Shown here piece after piece: positions 1-12,771 of a stretch of 64,000 bases of DNA. Each line of letters begins with the position of its first letter. Positions within the stretch are counted from its first letter, which is position 1. The translations under genes and the position numbers were made by a program. The notes under the pieces are model-generated. The model was given only the letters and a program-made list of their open reading frames with translations. It was not told where the DNA came from and made no database searches. This stretch comes from Campylorhamphus procurvoides (taxonomy: Eukaryota; Chordata; Aves; Passeriformes; Dendrocolaptidae): positions 340,247 through 404,246 of the forward strand of contig WBMV01005072.1 in NCBI GenBank assembly GCA_013396655.1, given 5' to 3'.

Positions 1-1420
1 GGGCAGGTGATGAAAAAGAAAAATTTTCACATTAGAGAACATTTTTTTTAAAAAGATCTCCTCATGAATTCTCATGACTTGCTGCAGCCCTTTGAGTGTG
101 AGATGGCTGGCATTGTTGGCTATGTTCCCTGATCTTAGCATTTCCTGTGCAGAAAAGATTTGAGAGAGGTTTACCAATGCTTGAATATTCAGATTATGCT
201 ATGGATCTTTTGTGGGAAACCTTAAAGATTTAACTTAATTTGAGAACATGTCAGCATTTTGAATTGTGGCAACAATAAGATAGATTCATCTTTTACAGTT
301 TTGAACTGGGGACAACATGATTTATCTCACAAGAGCCTCACAGAAAAAGGAATCTTATTATAGAGGCATTTTAGCCTTGCTCCAGTGTCATGTTGAAGGC
401 TTTCCCAATAAACATGGCTATGTATGAGTTAACAAATGAGAAAAAAGTAATCTGAACTGAGAAGAAAAAGGCAACACAAGTATTTGGTATACAACTTATT
501 TTTACTTGTGCTATTAGCTCAGATTCTGGTGTGGCTCACTTGAAGTTACCTGCTGGATCATCTGCTCTTGCACAGACCTTGGTTTTATTTTTCTTTCACA
601 ATAGATGAAGTCAGTCTGAGACCAACTTCTAGGTCAGCTATAAAGATGTAACTTTAATTACCTGGTGGCAGCATTCTTTAATGTGTCAGCTTTATGTTGT
701 TCAACCCAAAATAGCTCTGCACTAGACTTTCAAAAGTTTGATCCCAGGAGGTTTACTCTAAGGTCTGGATATACACCCCTCACTCCCCCTCCTTACTCTT
801 TGGAATCTAGGTCAGTCCAAAGTGACAGAAATGCAGGCAACTGGAATTGCTACTCATTTTGCAAACTTGGGCTGGAGTGTGTAATGAAGGATGATTGTGC
901 TACCTGGTGTGAGCAAGGGAATTTATCTCTGTGATGTGTTATTCTCCTTGGTGCACAGCTCAGATTCGTTTGACTCACTTCAAATTCTGAGTGCTTCCTA
1001 TTGCTCTATGCACTATCGCTGGACTGCCTTTACCTTTTCAAGTGTGTTTTCTTAATGCAATAGTCTTGTAAAAAATTATCTCCCATGAAAGTGGAGAAGC
1101 AGATAGGTACAATAACAAGTGAAAATCCAAAGGCAAGTCTAAATCTTCATTCAAACTCACCACGAAAGTGACCTCCGCTCTGATCTGGAAGTCCATGACT
1201 CTTATCTGCAAATGGTATTTCTCTGAAGGATGAGGGTGCTGGTTAAATGTATAAAGGTTTTCACTTAACAGTACCACTTTTATGCTGGAGCTCATAGCAA
1301 ACTTTAATCGTTCTGCAAAGCTTTAAATCCTCTCCCTCCTATGTAAATTTCTTCACAATTTAAGCTTTTATTCCACAGACAGAATTCATTTTTTTTCTGT
1401 TTGTGAATCGCAAATAGTAT
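1..1420. other. Unique AT-rich sequence, no gene recognised
   Basis: No recognisable coding domain, RNA gene or repeat was seen. Open frames of 85-89 codons at 665-934 (plus) and 1038-1295 (minus) have no known motif, and the first begins with a GTG rather than ATG. This is most likely intergenic or intronic sequence. Confidence 0.55.
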
Positions 1421-1482
1421 TTCAGGGACCTTGTGAGGTCAGCTAGTCCAGTTTTTCCACCAGCTCAATCTCAGCTCCTGAC
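1421..1482 (-). mobile_element. Faint CR1 LINE 3'-end relic
   Basis: The phrase 'CAGGGACCTTGTGAGGTC' followed by 'AGCTAGTCCAG' resembles the reverse complement of the CR1 3' UTR, which in many bird copies reads 'GGGACCTCTGGAGGTCATCTAGTCCAACC'. The match is short and diverged, and the terminal octamer-type repeat of CR1 is not visible next to it. If real, this is an old 3'-terminal scrap lying in minus orientation. Chance similarity is possible, so the call is tentative. Confidence 0.42.
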
Positions 1483-4400
1483 ATTTTTTCAAGCTTTTAA
1501 AAAACATCAAATAATGAAGATACTGTAGTTTTCCTAAGAAATCTATTTATAAAACTATCTTTAAAACTATAAATTATTTTTTAAATGTCTCTTCCAAACC
1601 ACTGCTGTTGCAATAGGACTTCTGTGTTGTGGCACCTTCTCAGACATGTTCATCCTGGGTCTGCATAAGGGACTGCCTCAGCTCCAAGGAAGAACTGATC
1701 TGTCCTGTTCACCTCCATGGAGAGTCCCCTCTGAAGCTAAATTGGATGGTCAGTTAAGTGTTGATGTTTTAATGTCTTCAGTTCTGCCAGTTTGGGCCAG
1801 AGCATCAGGCTATGACACTTGCCTTTGGTTGTTAGGTGTTGGTGATGAATGGGAGTAACAGATATGCTGCAGTGAAGCTGGTCTTTCTTCCACCTACTAA
1901 TATTTTGTGTCAACCTTCAGCTGAGGAACTGTTTACATTTTCAGCCTTGGAAGAAGAGTGAAATAAGTCTGTGTTAAAAAAAAATAGTTTGGTATATTTC
2001 TGAAAGAGGCTTTAGGTTTGTACCAACACCCTTTTTTGTGTGTATACAAATAAGCCCACTTTTTTTACGATAATGCAACTAATTGTTAATTATTATCATA
2101 ATCAAAAGAAGTGAGATTCTTATTTTCTCTGAAATAATTTATCTTTCTGAATTCCAGACACAGAGCTGTTTCTAATAAATAATTTAAGCTATTTATGTAT
2201 CCTGCAAGTTTTGATCTCCTCTCCACAGATTCCCCTTCAACATTTTTAGGAAAGTTGTGGGTTTTTCCTATATTACCCAGAGAATGTGTCAGACAATTGA
2301 TCATGTGAATATTAAGAGAAGTAGAAGGAAAGAATAGAAGCTCTCCCTCATTATTTTAATTTCTCGCTGTAAAAACCTCTCAACTCTGTTTACATATAAT
2401 ACAAGTGTTAAATATGGGTCTATTAATACTGATTATAATCTGAACTGTTTAAAGAATCTCGACCCAAAGTAGAACTTTGTCTGTCATTAATTTGAATCAC
2501 TTCCACTTGTGTCAGCACTATTTAAAAGGAATCAATGAAGGTTTCTGAAGAAAAAGCCTTGTCATCTACTCCCAAATGGACTAAATTAATTAAACTGTTC
2601 AAGCCAAATCTATGACATGTTTTATATATTGTTACTTTTTATGGAGTTACTGCTGACATTGATTGAATTGAGAAGATGAGCTTTTCTAATAGGACAAAAA
2701 GGAGATTTGCTGGATTGGTTTTTTTTGTTTGATTTTAGTGTATTTGTACAAATTAATGTGAAGGAGAATAAACAGTAGGACTATCCTAGCTAAGCATATC
2801 AAGACCTTCACATCTCCAGAAATAAGGTGAGAGACTTATTTTTTTATTTAATCTGTGCATTCCCAAAAGCACAACCTGTGGAAGACAATTCCCTCAAGCA
2901 GTGTGTTAGTGTGCTGAGAAATCAAATCCTTTTTTGACTGGCTATGTGCACATACACACAGCTTTTCTTCCTGTGAGGGACTGTAACAAAAGTGTGTAAA
3001 GAGGAGCTACTGTTATTAACTGTGTGTCATGGTTAATAGAGAGGAAAAAATATCTATTAGCTTAAGCTAACCTGCATTGTAAAGCTTTAGGAAGAGATAC
3101 ACAAGGGCTAAAGTTAGTCCAGTGAGGTTAATCTCCCTAGGCTCCTTTCTATAATAAGTAGAGAGAAAGGTAGACTGGGCTGCTGCCTGAATGAATTCAA
3201 GTCAATCCCATTTCCTGAGCCCCCTCCTGCAGAGCAGTTTCTCACCTCAGCAGTGTGGGTGAACCTCTGGGAGGATGGTGTCATAGGTTTTAACTACTCT
3301 TTAAGAATACACCCGTGGATTCCTCCTGCAGGACTAAACTATCCTGCAGCTGACCAAGGCTTGGACATAAGCAAAGTTTCCATTCTCTATCTTATGTGAA
3401 GAGAAATCATCATCTTTCGTGACTGATGACTGGATCTCTGTGAACCCAGAACATGGTCTCCACTTTGCAGCTGTGCAGTGGGAAAAGATGAAACAAAATC
3501 CTCCCAAATAGGCTTTACCTGTGGTTCCTCAGGTGAAGTCCTCATTCCCACCTGGGTAAACAGGCCTGTGGTGGCCCTCTCCTTGCCCTTGCAGTACTTG
3601 AGTATTCTCAGGTGCAGGGCCAAGCTGGTGGCCCTTGCACATTCCAGTCAGCAATCCATCTTCACTCTTATTTAGGTTGTGGAGTTCAAGTGGAAAGAGG
3701 AAGCAGAAGCTGACTGGCCGAACAGCAACAAGCATTTCCATTATTCTTGCAAAATCATTATCTGTTTCTAGGTTATAGGCATAGGCAACAATTTGGCAGG
3801 CATCCAAAAGCATATGCCTAAATCCCCATGTTTGTGCAGAGCACAGTAGAGTAGGATCTTGACCTCTGATTCAGACACTTAAGCAATACAAACAAATAAA
3901 AAGCTTGAATAGTGACTAATAATTGACTGTATAAGAGACTTTGGATCTTATTCCAATTTACAGTAAAGACTGAGCTTAGTAAACATTCCCTGGGTTGCAC
4001 CAAGGTGCTGTAGCTTAACCAAAAGAAGGTTTATAGCCTCCTGTAAAATTTTCCCATTGTACTTTCTGAAAATGCTTTTTTCCCTCTGACTTTTTTCCGG
4101 GGGGGGAAAAAGAAAAGAAAGAAAAGTATTTGCAGCCCTAGAATGTCTTGCCAAAGATAATGGGAAGGAAGAAAAGAAGAAAAATGAAAAAGACTGTAAA
4201 TGTCCACTTTAATTATTTCCGTATCTTTTGACTAGATAGGTTTCCACAGTTAATTGCAAAAATGATTAAGACAAATGCTATTAGTCACCATTTAAATCCT
4301 TTTTAGAATAGGAGAAGTGTTGATAACAGGAATAAGCTTATCCCAGGCCAATGCATTTTACCAATAATAGACTTACTGACTAGGAGGTAAATGAGGGGAC

Positions 4401-6480
4401 AAAAAAACTGAAGAGCTGTTAGAGAGTGGCACTCAGAGCAGTTCTTCTAACACTCAGAAGAAATGGGGATGAGAAGTAGGGGTTAAGGTTTCTTGTGTTT
4501 TCACCTCTTTTTACAGATAACAAGTTGTATCTGGAAGAAATGTTTAATTATTTCCTAATATAGTGTTAATTTTCAGATGAAGCTGTATTAACTAAGCCAT
4601 GGCATCAGTTCAGGCATCTAGGTAAAGAGGAAAGGGGATGATACCAGTTCCTAGGTTGGAGAGAACCGAAGAACTCTTTTTCCTGATGCAGATTCTCCTG
4701 GTACCCATGATATGAAATTCTCAGTGCTCCTGTTGCTCTTCAGCAAGTTTTTTTTTTTTGTCTCAATGTACTCTGACCCTCAGGCCAGGTGGTTTTATGA
4801 ACAAAAAATGTCAAGTTGTTCAGGGACAATTTATCATTCCTGATATTGAAGCTGTGGTTGATATCATACCACATAAGAAAAGCATTGCTTTTCTGAAGAG
4901 CACATCTGGGTGGATGGTTCTCTGGAGTGTGATCCAGGGTCTTTTAGCTGTAAAATCCTAAATAGAGGAGGATACTCTCCAAAACTTCCTTTCTTAATCT
5001 GGTCTGAGTGACCAAAGATCAGTGTACAAGCAATAGTGTCTCCTCAAAGTTACTTGCTATTGCAGTGTCTGTTTCTTAGACTATTTTCTCTTTTTCTGCT
5101 GTGAATAGGGTTAGTATCTACCCAGAGAAAGTCTTTAAGGATTTTTTTTTCAGTCTTGTCAGCCATAATTTGGTCATGTTGATTTTCTCCCTAAGGCCAA
5201 TTGTAAATTGAATTATTGCACAAGAAAAGACATTTGTAATCTTGTAAATACAGTAGGAACCTGCTTAGGATTTCAATTTTGGTTTGCCTTTTTTTTTTTC
5301 CCCTGGTTGCTTTCACAGGTTGAAAATTCAGCTGTGGAAATTCACTGCTGTAAAAACTAGCTTAAATGGGCCTATGAGCTGCAGAGGCTTTATGCTGGCT
5401 TTCCAAAACCAGACCCCTGTCTTTCAAAACATTAAAGAAATCAGTGGATCAGAGATATAAGGCTTCAAAAATTTATTGAGTGCTTTTATATCTGATATGG
5501 AATAATAAGTAGATTTTATTTTCTATTCTTAAGGCATCATGAACTGTGACTAGGGTTTTTTTTTAATTAATGTTTATGGCTTTTGGCATTCTCGAAGTAG
5601 ATCAATAACATCATGCAGCTTTTAACATTTCTGGGAAAGCTGTTGACACTTTCAGGACATTCCAAGGGAGGAGTTTTTGTGTGACCAGGTTGTTTGTCCA
5701 TTCAGAGTGAAGTCAGAGAGACGAAAAACAAGAAAAAACTTGACATTTTTGGAGACTATTGTGCTGTTTGTCTCATAGAGAAAATGAGGTTGACATTTTA
5801 AAGTATGAAATGAATGGTATGTAAGTAATGCTGTGCCACTGATTTACTGTGCAATCAGCCAAAGTGATCTGTTTGAATTCACAAACAGCAATTTCTGGAG
5901 ATGTGGGCAAGGCACAATAAAATGCTCTCACAAGTTAATAGGCTCACACATATGGATTAAAATATTAGGGAATTTTTTGTAAGGTTGTTAACTATCTTTC
6001 TTCTTTGATTCTAGACTGCCAAGTTAGGAAGAGTATAAACAAGTGTGAGAAAAGCTCCTTTATATATTCCTGCCTGAGCACCTAATGCCCTTCCCTGGGA
6101 AGGAAGGTGGATGGGAGCTAACACCACTGAAACAGTCAGCACTGTGCCAGCCAGAGCCATGGGTTTGCTCATGATTGAATACACCTCCTTTATTCTGTAA
6201 GAATACCAACTTAAATGACTTACAAGACCCAGTACCTAAGAAATACCAACAACATCCAGTAATCACTAATCGAGATTAATGCCTTCCCACACAAATGGAA
6301 GCTTCTTACAGTAAATTTTGTCTTTGTTGTGTCAGAGAAGGGATAAGGAAATAAAGAACCTTTTTTACTGTTTTCCCTCTCATGTAAATTTTCCCAATGG
6401 GAGTTCATCATAGATTTTCCCACTACGGCTGCTTTTGCTGGGAAGTTGTAATGCTTTTATTTCTGCTCCATTTTAATTTT
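1483..6480. other. Unique AT-rich sequence, no gene recognised
   Basis: This is ordinary non-coding sequence. It holds a T12 run at 4748-4759 and a small G-run hairpin at 4091-4111 (pyrimidine arm, eight G, purine arm). Overlapping short frames on both strands at 3387-4154 have no known domain. No splice-bounded exon or RNA gene is recognised. Confidence 0.55.
4091..4130. repeat. Purine tract with G8 run and short hairpin
   Basis: TTTTTTCC at 4091-4098 is followed by eight G (4099-4106), then A5 and repeated GAAAA units. TTTTTCC pairs with GGAAAAA across the remaining G bases. This is low-complexity sequence with a tendency to form a hairpin; no function is implied. Confidence 0.7.
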
Positions 6481-7681
6481 TTCTTCCCTTTGTCCTCAGA
6501 TGATGATTATCTTGAATGGAAGGAAGAGAAAAAAGTAGAAACTATAACATCCATGTTATTTAGCGTACCCTTCTGTCATAGCATTTTCACTTAACCTCTG
6601 GAAAACAGTGCATTTCCCCTGGCAAACCCACTGGTAGTGGCATTTCTAAGCTTGTGACTGAGTGTCTTTGTGAGCACTCACTTCCAGAAGGAATTTCCTT
6701 GTACATTATATGGGAACTGCTGTGAGAAGCAGTCCAGCCGCAACCCCTCACCCCTTCCTACTGCAGTCTGAATTCTTGACTTCAAGTAACCCTGCTTTTC
6801 GCTCCAGACCATGCAACTGTAGCACCATAACTCTTCATTATCACTCTTAGAGTCACTGACACATGTGAGATTGAAAATCTGTGTTAAAATACTTCCAGCC
6901 TGGATTTTTTTTTTTTGTATCAAAATGTGTGGTGTTAGGAAACATTATCAGCTTCTTTCCTCCAACCCGAGCCTTATTTGTGAGTAAGAAGCATGAATGG
7001 GTTTGGATTCCAAACACGCACCCACCCACCCGTGTGGAGAATCTTAATTAAGGAGTATGCTGCCAGCCCCTATGCATTTATTTTTCCTAAATATATTCCA
7101 GAAAAATCTAGTTGGTTTATAAAGATTACCATGCCATTAAATCATAACAGTAGAACAGAGTTTTTACTGAACCAGAAAACAAGCAAATGAATAGCGGCAG
7201 AGAGATGACAGCCTGCTGTGAAACCAATGGATACAAATTGGTTTCCTCTAGTCACAGTTGCCTTTAACTGCTTTAGATTCTCAGCAGCTTTTCATTAAAA
7301 ATCTCCACGTGACCTTTTAAAAAAGAAAATATGTGACCCCTTGATTTTTGGAAATGCAGGTACCATGTGCATAATATCAGCTTGAGATTGGTAAATTGGT
7401 AGATTGTTATTTAATGTCTTTTGGGGCCAGTTTCTCTAACAGGGCTAGGTGGGTTTCGAACAATAAATGAATAAGCAACACAGGGTAGTTATTTTGTTAT
7501 TTTTATCCAGTTTATGATTAAAAGTGGTGGAATAACATTTTAAATATTTTATAAGATTTCATTTGTCTTGGATTTGCCCCCATTTTTTTTATTTTGTCAG
7601 ATAAGAACATCCCCAAGAGCTACCTACCTCAATAAAATGAAATAATTTCTGAAAGTGTCGTGGTCTCAAGCTTTTTTGGTG

Positions 7682-7695
7682 TTTTTTTTTTTTTT
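7682..7695. repeat. T14 homopolymer run
   Basis: Fourteen consecutive T in a wider T-rich stretch (7670-7715, with GTTT and TTTG units). It is not a retroposon tail in any recognisable context. Confidence 0.85.
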
Positions 7696-10436
7696 GGTTT
7701 GTCTTTGTTTCTTTGTTTGTGTTGTCAAAATACAGAGAATTCTCAGTTTAGAGGTTTTTTTGTGTTTTGTCATATGAGCTTACATGCTTTTAAAGTATTC
7801 TTGGTTCATTGTTTTATTTTCAAAATCAGCTTTTGTGCTTTTGTCATTTTTCATAGTGCCAAAATTGCTTCCTGATAAACCCCAAGAACTTTCTTTTTTG
7901 CTATGAATCAAAAACCATATTTAAAAGCATTTCCCATAAACATCATCACTGATGCTCAATGCTGCCTAAGATTTGGATCTGGTCCAATTATTGTTCACTG
8001 CTATTCAAGGAAGTGCTAATAAGAAGAATTTTCAGTGCAAAGAGCATTGCCACAGAAAGCAAGTAATTCTCCATTGCTGGAAATAGCTGTTACTCAGAAG
8101 TTTTCTCAAAACTGAGGTTAATTTTTGATTAAAGAGCCTCAGACTTGGTAGCTTACATAAATAAGCTAATCCTGGTGTCACAGAAATTGGACAGTAATAC
8201 TCCGAAGTGAATCTTTCATCCTTAGCAGGATTTATGGTATGGAAACTGCTGAACACCTCATAGTGTGTTAGTTTGTGACCTGGAGTTCAGAAGTACAAAG
8301 GAATTACAGAGATATATGATAATACAGGACAATAGTTTAATTTCTGAGGTTGTCTGAGAAGCTATAAAGTTAATATCTCATTTCTTCTTCCTCCACCTAC
8401 TAACCCACAGGAGCAAAATGGGTTCCATAGTCCTGGAAATAAGGAATTGCCTAATAATTATGGACTTCATTCCCTAAATTATCTCTACAGGGGGAATAAG
8501 ACTTGAAGAGATAACGACATATGTGATAGATCAGACATAGTTCTGGTTCCTAGTTTGGGCAATTAGGCAAGACCTGAGCCAAGCACAGAACTCCCATCAC
8601 TTTCAGCTACAAGGGTGACCTACTTTCTATGTATTGATTCAACTCCTGGAATTCAATATTCTGTAAGAACAGAATTCATGCAGCATTTGAAATGTTTTGG
8701 CCCAGGACTCCAGCTGATATATGTCTATCTGGGTAGATCTACTAGAGGGAGCAGCAGTTTGAATCTGACCATGTATCTTCATCTCAGCACCTGGTATTCT
8801 GAAAGTGTGTTTAAGTTAATAAGTAAGCCTTTGTGTCAAGTTTCACTCACTCACATTGATTTCAAGGTGTTTTGGATCCCAGCCATACCAGTCAGCCCTA
8901 TAAAGAAAGGAAACTCAATTCAGGGGACATTTTAGAGCACATGCATCATGCCTAACTACCTTGAGAGCTTGTCCAAAAACACAATAAATTGATCTTTGTT
9001 TGGGTGTATGTTTGCCTGGACTTATCACTATTGTAATTTGAACTAACATGATCAGCACTTTTCTGCAACAGCTCTAGCTTGACAGAAACCCAGTACTGTC
9101 ATTGAGATTTTACAGTAGAGCTGCTCTAGAGATCTTAATGTTTCCCTGTATTAAGATCCTTGTTATCTCTGTTAGCTTTTATTTACCCCACATGTCATAA
9201 TGCCCTCCACTAGGCTAACAGTGCGAAGGACATTTGGACCCCACAATGTTCTTTTGTAGTCTTCCCTGGTAGGGACGTCAGGGTAAATCTTCAAAAGCAC
9301 TGTTCAAAAGAGAGGCTGCTAAAGAAGCCTGAGAAATGCAAATCCTATTTAAATAAGGAAATGATGTTCTTCAGTGATCTCAATAAGACCAGCTTTAGCA
9401 AGGCAAGAATGCAAACAAAATCAAAAGATGTACAGTGTGGCTTGACTGGCAATAAGACTGTATGTGTCATGGAAAAACTGTAAATGACAGTGAATCAGAA
9501 TGCCTCAAAGTTTTGATGTGAAAGGGACCAGCAGGGTGTGCTTTGGTTGAGCATACCATTGGTTCTGGGCCACTGAGATTATTTAGGAAATGAACCATCC
9601 TGCCAGAAAGGTTTGTGAGTACAGGCAAAGGAAAGTCAGAAGGGGAAAAATACAATCCCTGACATTTATGCCTATACAGCTACTGTATAAACTGAACTCA
9701 TTATGCCATCATAGGGGGTTTTTGTTGGTGTGTTTTTTGTTTTGGAGGTTTTTTTCTTTTTTTTTTCAGAATGTCGGTCTTTCTCATTCAGAACAGTCCT
9801 TTGAGGATTGCTACTTTATTTACCCAGTCTACTGGGCCAGATGCATGAATTCCAACTCTCTCCTCAAGAGTGTATAAAACACTGAATGAGAATGGGAGGA
9901 ACCAATCAAATAATGTGGGCAGAGCTGGAATTCATCCTAATTTGCTACATATCCTAGCCTAATTGGTGAAGAAAGAATGGCAGACGATCAATTGGTACAA
10001 GAGGATACCAGTGAAATGGATTAATATCTGCGAGGCAGTTTCTGCATTAATAATCCAAACACCAGTTACAATTCCTACTGTATATTATCTTTCACTGCTT
10101 ATCTATTATAGTTGTACCCGTTTCTGAATGAAAGGCCTCATTCAGGCAACAAACCAGTATGGATCAAAGAAGCAATTCCTACCCAGACAGTCTGATTTCC
10201 TGCAACATGCACTATACACAGCAACTGGGCAAAACAGACACCAATGGTTTTGATATACAAGGGCTAAAGCTTCCTTTCACTTGTAATAAAAATGTTACAT
10301 GTCATTACATAGACAAAATCCTCTGCATATAGTAATTGAAAAATACAATATATTTAGTCATATTTCACTACCCAGTTGGTAACAATTTGTGATGATATAT
10401 TTCACTCCTTAAAGTCATGTACTGATCAAGTTGTGC

Positions 10437-10446
10437 GGGGGGGGGG
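10437..10446 (+). repeat. G10 homopolymer run
   Basis: Ten consecutive G on the plus strand, followed by AAGG and GAGGGGG. It stands out in this AT-rich region and is likely to be length-variable. Confidence 0.85.
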
Positions 10447-11660
10447 AAGGTCTGAGGGGGATATTGTATCAGAAGAACAATCCTGGTTGTTATATTTTCA
10501 TGATATTTTGGTAGCTTTGATCAAAATAAAGATTGCACACTGTTTCTATATCATTCTTGTACAAACACTTTAGCAGTAAAGTTGTTTGGTCCTTCTTCCT
10601 AATTGAGAAAAGAGCAGAAGAAAGTTATAAGATAAAAAGATGCAGTAGAATTTCAAAGTCTCCATCTGTACAGTTAAACAATAAGTGAAATATATCATTG
10701 ATGGGTTTTTTAAATTCTAATAGAGTTCCAAATGCAAAAAAATATTTTAGCAACAAAATCCTGGAATCCTGTCAGTTTTCAACAATTGAGAACCTGCTCC
10801 ATTTTCATTGGCTTGATGGCATATACTAAACTGGAAGAAAGCAGAAATATTCTGCACACTAATTTTAAAATATTTGATGACAAATGTGCTGGTTTTTAAC
10901 AGGGCTTAATGCAGTGATGGCCATTATGGAGGCATTCTGATTATTATAAGTATCTTTAAAAAGATGTGTATCAGTTTATTCTAGCAGTAAATCCTAGATT
11001 TACTTAGATCTTCACAAGATCAATTGTGCAGTTTTCTAAGAGGAATGAGTATTAAAGAGTTGATATCTCATACAGTGCCTGCAAAGATTAGAATAGCTTA
11101 CCAGTGTACATCAAAGATTTATCCACCTTAAGCTCCTACAAGAGAAGTTATTTTTTTCACACTTGCACATGCTATGCATGCATAAGTGAGTAATGTAGAG
11201 CTGAGATGAAGGGGAGGTGAGGTATATCTGATGCCAGCAAAGACAATACACAGATGAATAAAAGCTATTTTGTAGCTTCTAGCTGCCATTTTTGCAGTTA
11301 ACAAATGTAGGTGGTAACATTTCTGTCTTATTGCAGGAATATTTATTTGGCTTTTTTATGTTTCTGCCCTCCTTATTGACCTTAAATGTAAAAATGATTG
11401 CATAATTAGGTGACATCTTCCTTCAGACGAAAAAAGGAAATTCTATAAATTAGTTTTATTTGTCACTTATTGCATTGTGAAGGATTTAAATTAAATTAAC
11501 TGTTAAAAAAGAATATTTAAGGTGTTATTGAACACAGGCTATTTAGTATAAAATTGGTGGCAGATGGTTCACTGCTAATCTTAGGTAAACAGGGCACTTT
11601 CTGACTTTGAGAAAGGAATGCTTCTTGTAAAAAAAGAAATACATTGTTGACAGCAGAGTT

Positions 11661-11827
11661 CATAGAATCATAGATTATCCTGAGTTGAAAAGGACCCACA
11701 AGGACTCACAAGGGCTTCAAGTCCAACTCCTGACCCTGCACAGGACAGCCCCAAGAATCCCACCACGTACCTCAGAGTGTTGTCCAAATGCTTCTTGAAC
11801 TCTGGCAATTTTGGTGTCATTATCGCT
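11661..11827 (-). mobile_element. CR1 LINE, 3'-terminal fragment (minus orientation)
   Basis: This is a 5'-truncated non-LTR retrotransposon copy, the usual form of CR1 in birds. Read on the minus strand it runs from ORF2's last codons through the short 3' UTR to the ATTCTATG terminus, which appears on the plus strand as CATAGAATCATAG at 11661. The minus-strand reading near 11775-11805 gives FKKHLDNTL, the conserved end of avian CR1 ORF2. 'CCAACTCCTGACCCTGCACAGGACAGCC' is also typical of the family. A local duplication (CACAAGGACTCACAAGG, plus strand) interrupts the usual 'CCCACAAGGATCAT' segment. Similarity fades after about 11825. The same subfamily occurs in the opposite orientation at 58651. 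Confidence 0.93.
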
Positions 11828-12717
11828 TAGTTGGTCCCTTATGTGTTTTAGTTCTTTCTTCATCCTGACTCTCCTATAAATGGAAAGATTCCAGATGATT
11901 CCACTCAGGTGGGGCTGCCACTCAAAGAGTACTCACTGCCTGGGCACTTCCAGAGCTGAGCTTAACACCTGGGGAGATAGGTTTTTTATGAATGCACCTG
12001 AACTACACTCTGCTATGGAGGACTTTTGGTTGCTCAGCCCTGAAACAAATGCTTTCAAGAGCAGGCATTTTTCGCTATCAAGTTCAATATGATGTCCTGG
12101 CAGTGCCATTCTCATTGTGCTGAGAGGCAATAGGAATTGTTCTAGACATCTTTATCAGAAAATCAAGCATAAGTGAGGGCTTTGTTGATTGTCCCTCAGT
12201 TTCTCTGGGTCAATTCTTTAGTCATGTCCTTTGAAAAACATGTTGAGATCTATGGCATGAATAATGCATACAAAATATTTGCTGAAATTTCCATGAACTC
12301 TTTGCTGGTCCATGCATTCAAACTCTGGGTTATATTTTGATCAAGCAGTGCATCTGCAGTATAAGAACTCAGGAATATACTAAAGCTCACTACTGCATGT
12401 CTTATGGGAAAAACTGACTGTTGATAGCTGTGTAACAGCAGGCGACAGCTACTGCTACAGTTCGTTTCCAGATTAACAGCATTGTTGGTAGGCATTAGGT
12501 TAATGGCAGTCATGGTGTAGTGTCAGCCCATGATATGCCACAGGACCTGACAAAGAAGATTCTTAGACAAAGGCAGCACTTCGTGCCAATGCCAGCTTTA
12601 GAATTGATTGTTAGCAACAACATGTTGTTATATCATTTGTACATCATACTGATTTCTTAGGATATCAGGGGATGAATCAGTTCAGAAGAGTTATTTGCTT
12701 TCCATCTACTAGAGATG

Positions 12718-12771
12718 GTTAGGTATCGAGCTTCCTAACTAGAAGTTAGGTATTGAACCTAGATAAACACC
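12718..12771. repeat. Diverged tandem duplication, 27-bp period
   Basis: GTTAGGTATCGAGCT at 12718-12732 recurs as GTTAGGTATTGAACC at 12745-12759, with 12 of 15 positions alike and 27 bp between starts. Between them CCTAAC and GTTAGG can pair across TAGAA. The right-hand part of the second unit is too diverged to align with certainty. Confidence 0.5.

Larger units (their letters stand above)
6535..11660. other. Unique AT-rich sequence, no gene recognised
   Basis: This span contains homopolymer T runs (6905-6916, 7682-7695) and a G10 run (10437-10446). Open frames up to 106 codons, such as 8615-8935 plus, carry no recognisable domain. The stretch around 9945-10080 is higher in complexity than its flanks and is listed as a possible conserved non-coding element in the findings. 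No gene is called. Confidence 0.5.

Noticed and set aside
3529..3850. 94-codon minus-strand frame with an orderly-looking N-terminal half (MLLDACQIVAYAYN)
   Set aside because: No known family, the second half is low in similarity to any protein style I know, and several other frames overlap it.
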